In this document: piece after piece, positions 1 through 5,294 of the stretch | Layout of the letters: each line of letters opens with the position of its first letter | How positions within the stretch are numbered: position 1 is the stretch's first letter | Assembly: GCA_002304995.1 (NCBI GenBank) | Contig: DBPV01000061.1 | Location: 13,454-21,163 of the forward strand | Direction: 5' to 3' | DNA length: 7,710 nt | Source: Syntrophaceae bacterium UBA1411 | GTDB taxonomy: Bacteria > Desulfobacterota > Syntrophia > Syntrophales > Smithellaceae | The notes under the pieces: generated by a model | The model's database searches: none | What the model saw: only the letters and a program-made list of their open reading frames with translations | What the model was told of the DNA's origin: nothing | Translations under genes and position numbers: made by a program

Positions 1-698
1 GCCAGATAAACCGCCACTCCGGCCATGTCTTCGTCACGTCCGATGCGTTTTGCCGGCACACGCGCCGCAACCATATCCGAATGATCGCGCGCCAGCTGGT
101 TCATTTCCGACGCAAAAGCTCCGGGGGCGATGCCGTTGACGAGGATATTGTCCTCGACCAGGCGAAGCGCCATCCGGCGCGTCAGATGAATCAGGCCCGC
201 TTTACTGGCCGCATAAGAGTACGTCTCCTGGGGATTCACGAAAATGCCGTCGATGGAAGCCACGTTGATGATCTTGGCCGGCTGGATCCTGGCGGCATTG
301 CGCAAGGGCTCGATCAGGGCCTGACTCAAAAAGAACGGCGATTTCAAATTCAAATCGACAACCTTGTCCCAGCCTTTTTCCGAAAACTTGTCAAAAGGCT
401 CCAGCCATGCGGCGCCCGCATTATTCACGAGGATGTCGAGTTTATCCTCCCGGGCGGCAAACGCTTTGGCCAGAGCCCTCGCACCTTCAACGGATGACAC
501 ATCCATCGGCAGGGAAAAGCAGGGTCCGAGACCGGAGAGCTCTTCCGCCGTTTTCTCGCACACGTCGGCTTTTCGTGAAGTAATATAAACCCGCGCGCCC
601 TGTTCAAGAAATCCGGCGGCGATCATGCGGCCGATTCCGCGCGAACCGCCTGTAACAAGAGCGGTGCGGCCTTTTAAGGAAAACAAATCTTGCATCAT
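1..698 (-). CDS. Short-chain dehydrogenase/reductase, RhlG/FabG-like (C-terminus cut off by window)
   Basis: This is an NAD(P)H-dependent oxidoreductase of the classical SDR family, and 232 codons are visible. The Rossmann nucleotide-binding motif TGGSRGIG lies at residues 16-23 and NNAG at 92-95. The catalytic tetrad is complete: N117, S148, Y162 and K166, with YxxxK inside YAASK. Basic residues R20 and R42 suggest a preference for NADPH. From remembered family sequences, the closest type is RhlG, a 3-oxoacyl reductase-like SDR: the FSLKGRTALVTGGSRGIG start and the VNGIAPG segment fit. The true substrate cannot be read from sequence, so a generic 3-ketoacyl reductase or alcohol dehydrogenase role is equally possible. 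Two ATGs stand in tandem at 698 and 695. The first is chosen because GGAGGAG (707-713) sits 8 bases upstream. SDRs are usually about 250 residues, so only some 20-25 residues are missing. It is separated by 105 bases from the preceding gene and probably has its own promoter. Confidence 0.93.
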   Translation of the reverse strand, partial: MMQDLFSLKGRTALVTGGSRGIGRMIAAGFLEQGARVYITSRKADVCEKTAEELSGLGPCFSLPMDVSSVEGARALAKAFAAREDKLDILVNNAGAAWLEPFDKFSEKGWDKVVDLNLKSPFFLSQALIEPLRNAARIQPAKIINVASIDGIFVNPQETYSYAASKAGLIHLTRRMALRLVEDNILVNGIAPGAFASEMNQLARDHSDMVAARVPAKRIGRDEDMAGVAVYL

Positions 699-728
699 GT
701 CGAATTCTCCTCCACTTTGTTTTGTACA

Positions 729-757
729 GGTCTATTCGAAACCGTCTTTCAAGTCAA
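729..757 (-). promoter_or_regulatory. Possible sigma70-type promoter for the SDR gene
   Basis: On the minus strand TTGACT (757-752) matches five of six -35 bases. After a 17-base spacer comes TAGACC (734-729), a poor -10 match. A 16-base spacer giving ATAGAC is no better. The 105-base gap ahead of the SDR gene supports a promoter somewhere here, but the -10 box is weak. The sequence between the boxes contains the palindrome TTCGAA. Confidence 0.35.
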
Positions 758-803
758 CGTAATAGGTGCAGATAAGCAGGATTCAGTGCGTCCCCTATGC
801 TGC

Positions 804-1919
804 CTATTCCGGAGAGACGGTCAGGGATTCAATTCCGCGTTCCCGGGCGAAGGCGGAAAGCCGCGCCATGAATTCGGGGCTCTTGTCCTTTTTCTCCCCG
901 TAAATCCTGGCGTAGGCGATAAACGCATATTCGTAATCTTTAAAATACCGGGCAGGCACTTTCATTAAACCATCCAGTGTGGTTTCGATCTGTCCTGCCG
1001 ACATGCGTTTGCCGGACACGGCGATCTGCGCCGCTTCATTTTTCCGGTACGTTTCCTGATCGGCAACCGCCGTCTGCTTGGGGGACATCGGCTGCGCCGT
1101 GGCACCGGTTGCAGACGGAGCACTCTGCATAATGAAATAAATCGGGAAAAACAACAGCAGAGCAAGGGGGATGGCCACGGCGAGCGCGTAGCCCCATCCC
1201 CGAAACATTCCGCCGCGGATGGTCCATCCCGAAGCCAGCAGCGTTTTTTCGATGGGCAGCCAAAGTTCCCGGGAATCATAGGAGAGCTTCTGCACATGGA
1301 CGGTGACACTGCCGTCGTCGGCAATCGACAGGGATGGCGCGAAGTCCGTGGAGATTTCAGCGAAAATGCCGGCTGCAAAACGCATGGAAAAATCAAAGTT
1401 TTTTGGGGAAGCCGACCAGCGCCAGTCTTTGTCCTTCATCAGAAAAAATGCCTCGTGATTCTTTTCATCAAAGGTCAGCACGACCACCCGCTTTTTACCG
1501 ATCCGGCCGCCGGCGGCAACCTGGAAACAGCTGATGGAAGACGACCAGGTAATTGCCAGCCGGTCGTCATCCGAACGAAAAACGTCGAAAAGCTTTTTCC
1601 CCTCAAAGGGCCCGGCAAATGATTTCTCCAGTTTTGCGATCAGCGCCTCTTTGCCGGCGGGCGCGGTCGCCGGGTCCGGTTTCCAGACCAGGAAGACCTG
1701 CTGCAGGCCGAAGAAGGCCATGACCCAGATGAAGGCGTACGCGGCGATTGCCATGGCGACCGCCAGGGGATGCATTTCCGTAAAGGAACGAAGATCGAAC
1801 TTGAAAACGAGTACGGCCACGGCCACGATAAGCGGAAGAAGCAGAATAATCCCGAAAAAAGAAAAGACGAAGGCAAACAATTTTCCGAACAAAGGCTTAC
1901 CGCCTGGGCTTTCGCGCAT
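804..1919 (-). CDS. Uncharacterised membrane protein with three predicted transmembrane segments
   Basis: I do not recognise this 371-residue protein. Two hydrophobic segments sit near the N-terminus (about residues 13-40 and 50-78) and a third at about 243-264. The stretch between (about 85-240) is a soluble domain rich in beta-type sequence. The C-terminal 100 residues are soluble, start with a low-complexity Ala/Thr/Pro linker (about 268-286) and are probably helical. There is no obvious catalytic motif or cysteine cluster; only C131 is seen. The start at 1919 is the only sensible one, since the next Met is residue 49, inside the second hydrophobic region. The ribosome-binding site is weak. 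The gene begins 7 bases after the selenoprotein stop, so the two are almost certainly co-transcribed and may be translationally coupled. A functional link to the selenoprotein, for example as a membrane anchor or redox partner, is inference only. Confidence 0.85.
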   Translation of the reverse strand: MRESPGGKPLFGKLFAFVFSFFGIILLLPLIVAVAVLVFKFDLRSFTEMHPLAVAMAIAAYAFIWVMAFFGLQQVFLVWKPDPATAPAGKEALIAKLEKSFAGPFEGKKLFDVFRSDDDRLAITWSSSISCFQVAAGGRIGKKRVVVLTFDEKNHEAFFLMKDKDWRWSASPKNFDFSMRFAAGIFAEISTDFAPSLSIADDGSVTVHVQKLSYDSRELWLPIEKTLLASGWTIRGGMFRGWGYALAVAIPLALLLFFPIYFIMQSAPSATGATAQPMSPKQTAVADQETYRKNEAAQIAVSGKRMSAGQIETTLDGLMKVPARYFKDYEYAFIAYARIYGEKKDKSPEFMARLSAFARERGIESLTVSPE

Positions 1920-1926
1920 CCGTCGT

Positions 1927-2802
1927 TCAGCTTTTTTTCAACCCGGCCTGGAATTTGCGGCGCTCTTCGCCGGCGCGGGCCAGCGCTTCGCGATTGGAGT
2001 CGTCCACCCGCATGAAGGCGGCGCGCCATTCATCGCCGGGCCAGAGATAGGGCGTCTGAACGGTCGTGCGCGGCATCCAGGCCCGGGCGAGCAGATCCAG
2101 GGCGATGCCCAGAATCGCGCTTTGCATGGCCGGGTCGCCGGGCATGCCGCAGGGATTCCCCAGCGGAAAATCGGTAAAGACAAAACGCGCGACGCCGCAC
2201 TCCTCCACGATGTCGCGTGCGCAACCGACAACAACAGTGGCCAGACCGTTTTCCTCCAGGTGGCGGGAAACCAGACTCACGGTCTGGTGGCAAACCGGTC
2301 AAAGCGCGAAGAGGACGACTGCATCGACATGGTCCTCGCGGCACCAATGAAGGATCTGCGGTCCGTAAAGATGAATGGTTCTCGCCTGGCTGTAATCGGT
2401 GGGCACGCCATAGAATCTCGGAGATGCCGACCCGATGCGCTCCTGGAGGGCGTATTCCGCCAGCCGGTTAAGCGGCAGGAAACTGTCCACGTCCTTTGTG
2501 TGGGTTGCCTGTTTGTCCCAGAACAGGTCGTCGGTGTAGAGCGCTGAAGGCGGCGGCGCCGAGGGGTTTGCGTAAAGTTCCCGGCGGTACAGCATGGCCT
2601 TCATCGGATCTGCGGGCTTGGGGAGGCCTGCGGTCGTAACCAATCCGATGCGGGCTTCGGCCAGCGGCTTTGCCAGCGGCGTGAAAGGAACCTTGTCATA
2701 GCGCGGCCAGGCGTAAGGCTTTTGGTAGCCCTGAGCGCCGTAATATTCCCGGCTGCGGTCGATATAACTCACGAAGGAACGATAAGCAATGAGCTGATCC
2801 AT
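1927..2802 (-). CDS. Glycine/sarcosine/betaine reductase selenoprotein B family protein, selenocysteine-containing
   Basis: This is one 291-residue protein whose frame contains a single internal TGA at 2301-2299, read here as selenocysteine 168. Residues 1-167 and 169-291 are in the same frame. The junction reads L-U168-P-V-C171-H-Q-T-V-S-L-V. Cysteine relatives of this family, from memory, carry CPxCHQ(S/T)VGL at the same place, so Sec replaces the first Cys of a CxxC pair. Other family features are PFTPLAKPLAEARIGLVTTAG (about 47-67), the alternating beta-alpha region after the active site, and FPLGNP with MPGDP near 205-215. GrdB proper is the substrate-binding selenoprotein of amino-acid reductases and is larger. 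This shorter relative has no established substrate; a thiol/selenol redox role is inferred. Start 2802 is chosen because GGGAGG (2808-2813) lies 5 bases upstream; an ATG at 2889 has no comparable site. The gene leads a two-gene operon. The alternative is a pseudogene with a nonsense mutation, which the hairpin after the TGA argues against. Confidence 0.88.
2270..2301 (-). promoter_or_regulatory. Selenocysteine UGA codon with candidate bacterial SECIS hairpin
   Basis: The UGA codon is at 2301-2299. Ten bases later begins ACCAGAC (2288-2282), then a loop CGUGA (2281-2277), then GUCUGGU (2276-2270), a perfect 7-bp stem. The apical loop starts 18 bases after the UGA and has G as its second base. 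Both agree with the published general bSECIS rules as I recall them: loop about 16-37 bases from UGA and a G in the first two loop positions. In bacteria such a hairpin recruits SelB with selenocysteyl-tRNA. The sequence is also coding, so the hairpin is constrained by the HQTVSLV peptide. Confidence 0.8.
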
Positions 2803-2819
2803 AGACACCTCCCGTAGTC

Positions 2820-2839
2820 GGCATTTTATGGGAAATGCC
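2820..2839 (-). repeat. Perfect 7-6-7 palindrome over the -10 region of the selenoprotein promoter
   Basis: On the minus strand GGCATTT, six bases CCCATA, then AAATGCC form a perfect inverted repeat. It covers the -10 hexamer TAAAAT and the end of the spacer. Its position suggests an operator at which a dimeric regulator could block RNA polymerase. It would not form as a complete hairpin in the mRNA if transcription starts about 7 bases past the -10. No regulator family is recognised from the half-site. Confidence 0.5.
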
Positions 2840-2851
2840 CGGGAAAGACAA
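2823..2851 (-). promoter_or_regulatory. Sigma70-type promoter for the selenoprotein/membrane-protein operon
   Basis: TTGTCT (2851-2846, four of six consensus bases) is followed by exactly 17 bases and TAAAAT (2828-2823, five of six). The predicted transcription start near 2816 gives a leader of only about 14 bases, which holds GGGAGG before the ATG at 2802. It lies in the 156-base gap after htpX, so the selenoprotein gene can be transcribed independently of the upstream cluster. Confidence 0.6.
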
Positions 2852-2929
2852 ACGATAAATTCGGTTTCTCCCGGTTCGGACGCAAGCAAAGGACGGCAAG
2901 CAAGGGATGTTCTTCAAAATATCCATTCA

Positions 2930-2951
2930 GCATTCCATCCGGCAGGAATGC
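2930..2951 (-). other. Inverted repeat just downstream of htpX (possible transcript-end hairpin)
   Basis: Seven bases after the htpX stop, GCATTCC (2951-2945), an 8-base loop and GGAATGC (2936-2930) form a perfect 7-bp stem. A G-U pair could extend it by one. The following bases contain only a short delayed U-run (UAUUUU), so it is not a textbook Rho-independent terminator. It may mark the end of the htpX transcript or stabilise it. Confidence 0.45.
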
Positions 2952-2958
2952 CCTTCTG

Positions 2959-3795
2959 CTATCTTCTTTCGCCTGAGCCCGCGCTTTGCATCGCCAGCAG
3001 CCGCGCGACTCTTTTTTCGATCGGCGGGTGCGTGCTGAACCATGACATGATCGTTTCACCGGAAAGCGGATTGACGATGAACAGATGCGCGGTTGCCGGA
3101 TTGGCCTGAAGCGGCTTCTGCCTGCCTGCGGCGGAAAGCTTGAGCAGGGCCGCGGCCAGGGCTTGGGGATTGCCGGTGATGGCGGCGCTGCCCGCATCCG
3201 CCTCGTACTCCCGGGAGCGCGAAATGGCCGCCTGAACAAGCGCTGCGGCCACGGGGGCGATGACGGCTATCGCAACGGCGCCGAGCAGGCCTCCCTCGTC
3301 GCTGCCGAAAAAGACGGACCACCGCGACAGCAGAACAACCGCGCCGGCGACCGTGGCCGCCAGCGTCGAAATCAGGATGTCCTTGTGTTTGATGTGGGAC
3401 AGTTCGTGCGCGACAACACCCTCAAGTTCGTTGCGGGACATCAGATACAACAGCCCCGACGTGACGGCGACGGCCGCGTGGTTTTCGTTGCGCCCGGCGG
3501 CAAAAGCGTTGGGCGCGTCGGAGGCAATGACATAAACCTTCGGCATCGGGATTTGCGCCTTTTGCGACAGGTCCGCCACGGCGTCGTAAAGACCGGGAGC
3601 TTCCGCCTGAGCGACCGGCCGGGCGTTGTACATCTTCAGAACAATCGTGTCCGAAAACCAGTAGCCGCCGAAGTTCATGAGGACCGAAAGAACGAGCGCG
3701 ATCACCACGCCCGCTCCCCGGGCGACCAGATAGCCGATAACGATCAGCATTCCGGAAAGGACGCTCAAAAGCAGGATGACTTTCAGCGTGTTCAT
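2959..3795 (-). CDS. htpX: Membrane zinc metalloprotease HtpX (peptidase M48 family)
   Basis: HtpX is an integral inner-membrane protease with a cytosolic active site that degrades misfolded membrane proteins. The 278-residue product shows the whole family layout. Two N-terminal membrane segments lie at about 4-24 and 28-46. The zinc motif HELSH has ligands H130 and H134 and catalytic E131. Two further hydrophobic segments lie at about 140-160 and 172-191. The third ligand E196 sits in SREYEAD, and the C-terminal signature FSTHPPIEKRVARL at about 253-266. The length is normal for bacterial HtpX. The start at 3795 is supported by GGGGAG about 9 bases upstream and by the ATGA overlap with the preceding stop; an ATG at 3918 would add 41 hydrophilic residues that are only a shadow of the upstream gene. 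Translation is probably coupled to the molybdenum-carrier-like gene. No heat-shock-type promoter is visible directly ahead of it. Confidence 0.96.
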   Translation of the reverse strand: MNTLKVILLLSVLSGMLIVIGYLVARGAGVVIALVLSVLMNFGGYWFSDTIVLKMYNARPVAQAEAPGLYDAVADLSQKAQIPMPKVYVIASDAPNAFAAGRNENHAAVAVTSGLLYLMSRNELEGVVAHELSHIKHKDILISTLAATVAGAVVLLSRWSVFFGSDEGGLLGAVAIAVIAPVAAALVQAAISRSREYEADAGSAAITGNPQALAAALLKLSAAGRQKPLQANPATAHLFIVNPLSGETIMSWFSTHPPIEKRVARLLAMQSAGSGERR

Positions 3796-4265
3796 GCGGT
3801 CGTCTCCCCGGCAAAAGTTTTTTCCAGCAGGTTCAGCGTCGCCTTGTAAATCTCCGGATCCTTGCCGGCCTTGGGACCGGCCACGTTTAAAATCCGGATG
3901 CTGTTTTTGGCCATCCACTTCGAGAGGCTTGCGGCGGCCTCAGCAGGAGAGACCTCCGCAAGATCGATATGGATCCAGTGCCTCCCGTGTTGCCTGGCGA
4001 ATTCCCGCGTCAGGGCCGATCCGCCGGTCAGGACGCCATGGGAAACGATCACGGTGCCGTCGGCGTCGAGCACGTTCTGCTCGGTGCGGTGGGCGTAATT
4101 GCCCGTCGGCATCTCCTGGAGCTGATACTGCGGATCGAGCGGTCCGTCCTCGGTTTTCCTTCCTTTCGGCAGCCACCCGCCGTAGGGAAGGCGATGCTTG
4201 ACGGCAAAATCGAGCGCCGCCCGGTCCGCGCCCGTCTGTCCCCCGGAAATGATTTTAGGAATCAT
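3792..4265 (-). CDS. Putative molybdenum carrier protein (circularly permuted YpsA / SLOG family)
   Basis: The 157-residue protein is full length for this family, a Rossmann-like SLOG fold. Visible motifs are SGGQTGADRAALD (7-19), GGWLPKGRKTEDGPL (29-43), YAHRTEQNVLDADGT (57-71), the glycine turn TGGSALT (80-86) and NVAGPK (127-132). The name comes from similarity to a molybdenum cofactor carrier of algae. In bacteria the role is unproven, and SLOG proteins in general bind nucleotides or nucleotide-like ligands, so 'molybdenum' should be taken as a label. No molybdopterin-synthesis or molybdoenzyme gene is nearby. The start at 4265 is supported by GGAG about 9 bases upstream. The gene overlaps the end of the 89-aa gene by 11 bases and the start of htpX by 4, which points to coupled translation of all three. 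Confidence 0.9.
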   Translation of the reverse strand: MIPKIISGGQTGADRAALDFAVKHRLPYGGWLPKGRKTEDGPLDPQYQLQEMPTGNYAHRTEQNVLDADGTVIVSHGVLTGGSALTREFARQHGRHWIHIDLAEVSPAEAAASLSKWMAKNSIRILNVAGPKAGKDPEIYKATLNLLEKTFAGETTA

Positions 4266-4524
4266 CGTCTTTCTCCAGCAGCCCGCGTATTCCCGGCTTC
4301 ACGTAAATTCCTTCCAGATTGAACCTTCTAAGCGCCCGCAGCGCGACCTGAACCTGCTCGTCGGGCGCCGCCAGGCTGTTCAGGATCAGGACATATCGCC
4401 CCTCGATGCGGCAAAGCCCGCCCGCGCCGGAGGCTTCTTCGCCGGAAAGATTTTCATGCCGGACCGCTATGTCAAGCTGCCCGGCCAACTGTTCCAGGTG
4501 CAATAAAAGGATGTCATCGTCCAC
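4255..4524 (-). CDS. Conserved hypothetical protein, 89 residues, GTG start
   Basis: I know no function for this small soluble protein. It begins with an acidic patch and a helix (about 4-20) and continues with a central strand-loop region holding GAGGLCRIEGRYVLILN (33-49), with a single Cys at 38. It ends with a likely helix (54-68) and the stretch RRFNLEGIYVKPGIR (66-80). The glycine-rich GGLCR and the L-x-G-x-Y-x-x-P patterns resemble a conserved hypothetical group I recall from Deltaproteobacteria. The GTG at 4524 is chosen over an ATG at 4608 because a strong GGAGG lies 6 bases upstream. The extra 28 residues of the longer reading (Gly/Pro/Arg-rich) look non-coding. It overlaps the molybdenum-carrier-like gene by 11 bases. 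Confidence 0.75.
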   Translation of the reverse strand: MDDDILLLHLEQLAGQLDIAVRHENLSGEEASGAGGLCRIEGRYVLILNSLAAPDEQVQVALRALRRFNLEGIYVKPGIRGLLEKDDDS

Positions 4525-4530
4525 AAAAAT

Positions 4531-4535
4531 CCTCC
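4531..4535 (-). promoter_or_regulatory. Ribosome-binding site fixing the GTG start of the 89-aa gene
   Basis: GGAGG on the minus strand stands 6 bases before GTG 4524. No comparable site precedes the upstream in-frame ATG at 4608, so this decides the start. The 138-base gap between this gene and the 102-aa gene stop is otherwise without a clear promoter; it holds only a short 5-bp inverted repeat (CTGCC/GGCAG, 4602-4616). Confidence 0.65.
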
Positions 4536-4662
4536 ACTGCTTCCTCTGCCGGGGGGATTGTGCGCGCCAAAGATGAAAACCGCCTGCAAACCCAGGAAAG
4601 CCTGCCATGGCGGCAGACGAACGTTGAGGTCTTCAGACGTGATTTTTCTTCGGCCGCACCGT

Positions 4663-4971
4663 CTAGCCTTCGATGCGCGACCTGGCTTCGCGAAGCGCCA
4701 GGTCCCGGTCGCGGGTGAAGAGCCCCCACTGGGGTTTTGCGGTGTGCGGCCCTTTGTCCTTTTCGCGCCCCCGGCTGTAATACCAGGTCCCGTAGCGCTC
4801 GACGGTGGCAAAGGGGTGGTCGCCGGTGCACAGGACGCTGCACGGCCGGATTTCTTTGAAGTAAAGCGTCTCATCCGGCTCGTCTTCGCTAAGCAGGCGC
4901 GCCGGCGCGGCCAGGCGGGAAACATCGACGCCCAGGGCTTCCTGGCTGTCCAGCCACTGTGAAACTTTCAC
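4663..4971 (-). CDS. Hypothetical protein, 102 residues, GTG start
   Basis: I do not recognise the family. The N-terminal third is probably helical (about 3-28). The middle contains LYFKEIRPCSVLCTGDHPFATVERYGTWYY within residues 36-65, with C44 and C48 four residues apart, followed by a charged turn (66-76). The end is a basic helix (about 86-101) with R and E alternating. The aromatic-rich centre (YGTWYYSRG) suggests a compact folded domain rather than a spurious ORF. An in-frame ATG further upstream would run through the four-cysteine gene in another frame, so it is rejected. GTG 4971 has AAGGAG (4986-4981) 9 bases upstream. The gene lies 55 bases after the four-cysteine gene and probably belongs to the same transcript. 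Confidence 0.7.
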   Translation of the reverse strand: MKVSQWLDSQEALGVDVSRLAAPARLLSEDEPDETLYFKEIRPCSVLCTGDHPFATVERYGTWYYSRGREKDKGPHTAKPQWGLFTRDRDLALREARSRIEG

Positions 4972-4980
4972 GGATCCGCT

Positions 4981-4986
4981 CTCCTT
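4981..4986 (-). promoter_or_regulatory. Ribosome-binding site fixing the GTG start of the 102-aa gene
   Basis: AAGGAG on the minus strand lies 9 bases before GTG 4971. It is the only good site near the N-terminus of this frame and rules out the longer in-frame reading. Confidence 0.6.
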
Positions 4987-5000
4987 TGAATCTGCAACCG

Positions 5001-5026
5001 GCGGCCGCGGCAGGGCGCCGCGCCGC
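5001..5026 (-). other. Strong GC-rich intercistronic hairpin
   Basis: Directly after the stop of the four-cysteine gene, GCGGCGCGGC (5026-5017) can pair with GCCGC (5011-5007) plus GCCGC (5005-5001) around a 5-base loop, with one bulged G at 5006. That is ten G-C pairs. No U-run follows; instead there is an AAGGAG ribosome-binding site 15 bases on. It therefore fits an mRNA-stabilising or attenuating element inside an operon better than a terminator. Confidence 0.5.
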
Positions 5027-5236
5027 TCAGTCGTGATGGTGCTCTTTGACCTCCTTGCGGACGAACAGCGTGCAGTCGGTCCCGGACGCGTAGTAAACGT
5101 CCACGGCCGGCATCCGCGGGGCCTTGAAGCCCATGGCGCGGCAGCCATAGGGATATCTCGCCTCATGGGTGATGAAAAAATGTTCGCAGAAAAAGCAGTT
5201 CGTCAGCGTTCCGCGATGGTCCTTTTTTGCGTTCAT
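5027..5236 (-). CDS. Small four-cysteine protein, probable zinc-binding
   Basis: The product has 69 residues with cysteines at 14, 17, 32 and 55. The pattern is NCFFCEHFFITHEARYPYGC, then GFK, then SGTDC. CxxC followed by two single cysteines is a plausible zinc site. Such short proteins, with the core C-x-x-C-x-H...(F/Y)PYGC...GFK...ASG-x-x-C, are a widespread conserved family as I recall; some copies are labelled uracil-DNA glycosylase in databases, for which nothing in this sequence speaks. The C-terminus ends EHHHD. The ATG at 5236 has AGGA about 9 bases upstream. It follows the M16C peptidase gene by 58 bases and is probably co-transcribed with it. The function is unknown; nucleic-acid or metal binding is a guess from the cysteines. 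Confidence 0.8.
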   Translation of the reverse strand: MNAKKDHRGTLTNCFFCEHFFITHEARYPYGCRAMGFKAPRMPAVDVYYASGTDCTLFVRKEVKEHHHD

Positions 5237-5294
5237 GTCCTTGTTTCCTGCCTGACTTCAATGAAACGGGAGCGACACGCCTCCGGTGAGCGCT

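Noticed and set aside
1927..1929. The terminal UGA of the selenoprotein as a second selenocysteine
   Set aside because: Read-through would add only ten codons before TAA, overlaps the next gene's start and matches no family motif. It is taken as the true stop.
1534..2547. 337-codon open frame on the plus strand
   Set aside because: It lies antisense to the membrane protein and the selenoprotein, has low-complexity Arg/Gly-rich sequence and no domain, and is a by-product of GC-rich codon use.
1927..2889. Two separate genes (1927-2280 and 2299-2889) or a pseudogene broken by a nonsense codon
   Set aside because: Both parts share one frame and one protein family. The TGA sits at the catalytic Cys position and is followed by a SECIS-like hairpin, so a single selenoprotein is the better reading.
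3085..3849. 254-codon open frame on the plus strand
   Set aside because: It is antisense to htpX, whose HELSH, SREYEAD and FSTHPP motifs prove the minus strand; the plus translation is Arg/Gly-rich and shows no fold or family.
3796..3918. Longer htpX start at 3918
   Set aside because: The added 41 residues are hydrophilic, overlap the upstream gene and are absent from HtpX proteins. ATG 3795 has a good ribosome-binding site and begins the first membrane segment.
4525..4608. ATG at 4608 as start of the 89-aa gene
   Set aside because: There is no ribosome-binding site before it and the added residues look non-coding; GGAGG sits 6 bases before GTG 4524.
4972..5166. Longer reading of the 102-aa gene from 5166
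   Set aside because: It would run through the four-cysteine gene in another frame with Arg/Pro-rich sequence. AAGGAG supports GTG 4971.
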